Of a stretch of 61,762 nt of DNA, positions 61,471-61,762 are shown one piece after another (within the stretch, counting starts at the first letter, position 1; each line of letters opens with the position of its first letter). The stretch is from Chloroflexota bacterium. Its GTDB lineage: Bacteria; Chloroflexota; Anaerolineae; J036; Brachytrichaceae. The DNA is taken from NCBI GenBank assembly GCA_021788625.1, contig JAJYKL010000005.1, positions 28,232 to 89,993 on the forward strand. The letters run 5' to 3'. The translations under genes were made by a program, and so were the position numbers. A model generated the notes under the pieces. The model saw only the letters and a program-made list of their open reading frames with translations. It was not told the origin of the DNA and made no database searches.

Positions 61471-61762
61471 ATGGCGAAGACCATCGGCATACTCACATCC
61501 GGGGGCGACAGCCCCGGCCTGAACGCGGCCATCCGTGGGGTGGGCAAGGCTGCGCTCAACCGCTACGGCATGACGGTTATTGGCTTCCGTGACGGCTTTC
61601 GTGGCTTCATGGAGAATCGCAGCGTGGAGCTGGACAGCTCCACGCTCTCCGGCATTTTGACACTGGGCGGCACTATCCTGGGTACGAGCCGCGATAAACC
61701 GCACCGCATGCCCGTTGGTGGCAGGCTGGTGGACATGACGGATGTGATGATGGAAAACTATC
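61471..61762 (+). CDS. pfkA: 6-phosphofructokinase, N-terminal fragment
   Basis: 97 codons to the right edge. ATG with AGGAGG 9 nt upstream and a TACAAT box (61431-61436). [17 protein letters not shown] is the ATP/PPi-binding loop; [14 protein letters not shown] is the next motif. GGTILGTSR is closer to the PPi-dependent or mixed group than to classic E. coli PfkA (GGTxLGSARFPE), but the deciding residue after GGDGS lies beyond the window. It converges away from the DUF3592 pair. Confidence 0.9.
   Translation, partial: MAKTIGILTSGGDSPGLNAAIRGVGKAALNRYGMTVIGFRDGFRGFMENRSVELDSSTLSGILTLGGTILGTSRDKPHRMPVGGRLVDMTDVMMENY

Overview
The window looks like a piece of a chromosome from a Chloroflexota bacterium, probably near Anaerolineae or Caldilineae. 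This is an inference. It rests on the mixture of a sugar ABC operon with A/T/P-rich lipoprotein linkers, a fused transaldolase/glucose-6-phosphate isomerase, small RRM RNA-binding proteins, PolX, tandem GT-C glycosyltransferases, DUF3592 proteins and dispersed short repeats of kinds often seen in that phylum. No rRNA, tRNA, insertion sequence or CRISPR array was found.

Layout. 1-5.9 kb: a minus-strand maltodextrin operon (binding protein, two permeases, an intracellular GH13 enzyme and the N-terminus of a secreted GH13 lipoprotein cut by the window edge), with a sigma-70-like promoter and a strong hairpin between the malE-like and malF-like genes. 6-9 kb: a ParB-like protein, a metallo-beta-lactamase-fold protein that seems to have lost its metal ligands, a TPR lipoprotein and a small alpha/beta protein. 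9-13.8 kb: two paralogous GT39-type membrane glycosyltransferases behind a YgeY-like M20 hydrolase. 13.9-20.8 kb: a PyrK-like flavoprotein, a 1366-residue DUF4011-type helicase-nuclease and PolX. 21-23.4 kb: an SDR protein without its catalytic lysine, an RRM protein and an unknown protein. 23.5-27.9 kb: a complete dltC-D-X-A-B operon. 27.9-28.65 kb: a repeat-rich, gene-poor stretch. 28.6-31.3 kb: a B12-binding radical SAM protein and a UroD-family protein.

31.4-37.7 kb: a pentose-phosphate/glucose-6-phosphate cluster (pgl, zwf, tal-pgi fusion, rpiB). 37.9-46.6 kb: an L,D-transpeptidase, a second RRM protein, an M16C protease, an M24 peptidase, serA and an FmdB-type zinc ribbon protein. 46.9-48.7 kb: an ECF-like sigma factor followed 14 nt later by an unusual beta-repeat protein. 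48.8-61.8 kb: an unknown protein, an EamA exporter, a Yx(FWY)xxD lipoprotein, a GH127-like hydrolase, a P2-type cation ATPase, a methyltransferase-like gene broken by one stop codon, a GC-rich GH38 mannosidase, two overlapping membrane proteins (one DUF3592) and the start of pfkA.

Functionally the window is dominated by carbohydrate uptake and breakdown (maltodextrin, arabinofuranoside and mannoside hydrolases) feeding glucose 6-phosphate, the pentose-phosphate route and phosphofructokinase, together with cell-envelope work (dlt, L,D-transpeptidase, GT39). The features most worth following up are: the two RRM genes whose Shine-Dalgarno sequence lies inside a short hairpin at the start codon; several genes with a -10-like box 6-8 nt before an ATG and no Shine-Dalgarno (likely leaderless); the dlt operon in an apparently non-Firmicute context; the sigma factor/beta-repeat pair; and the single-gene helicase-nuclease, a possible defence protein.
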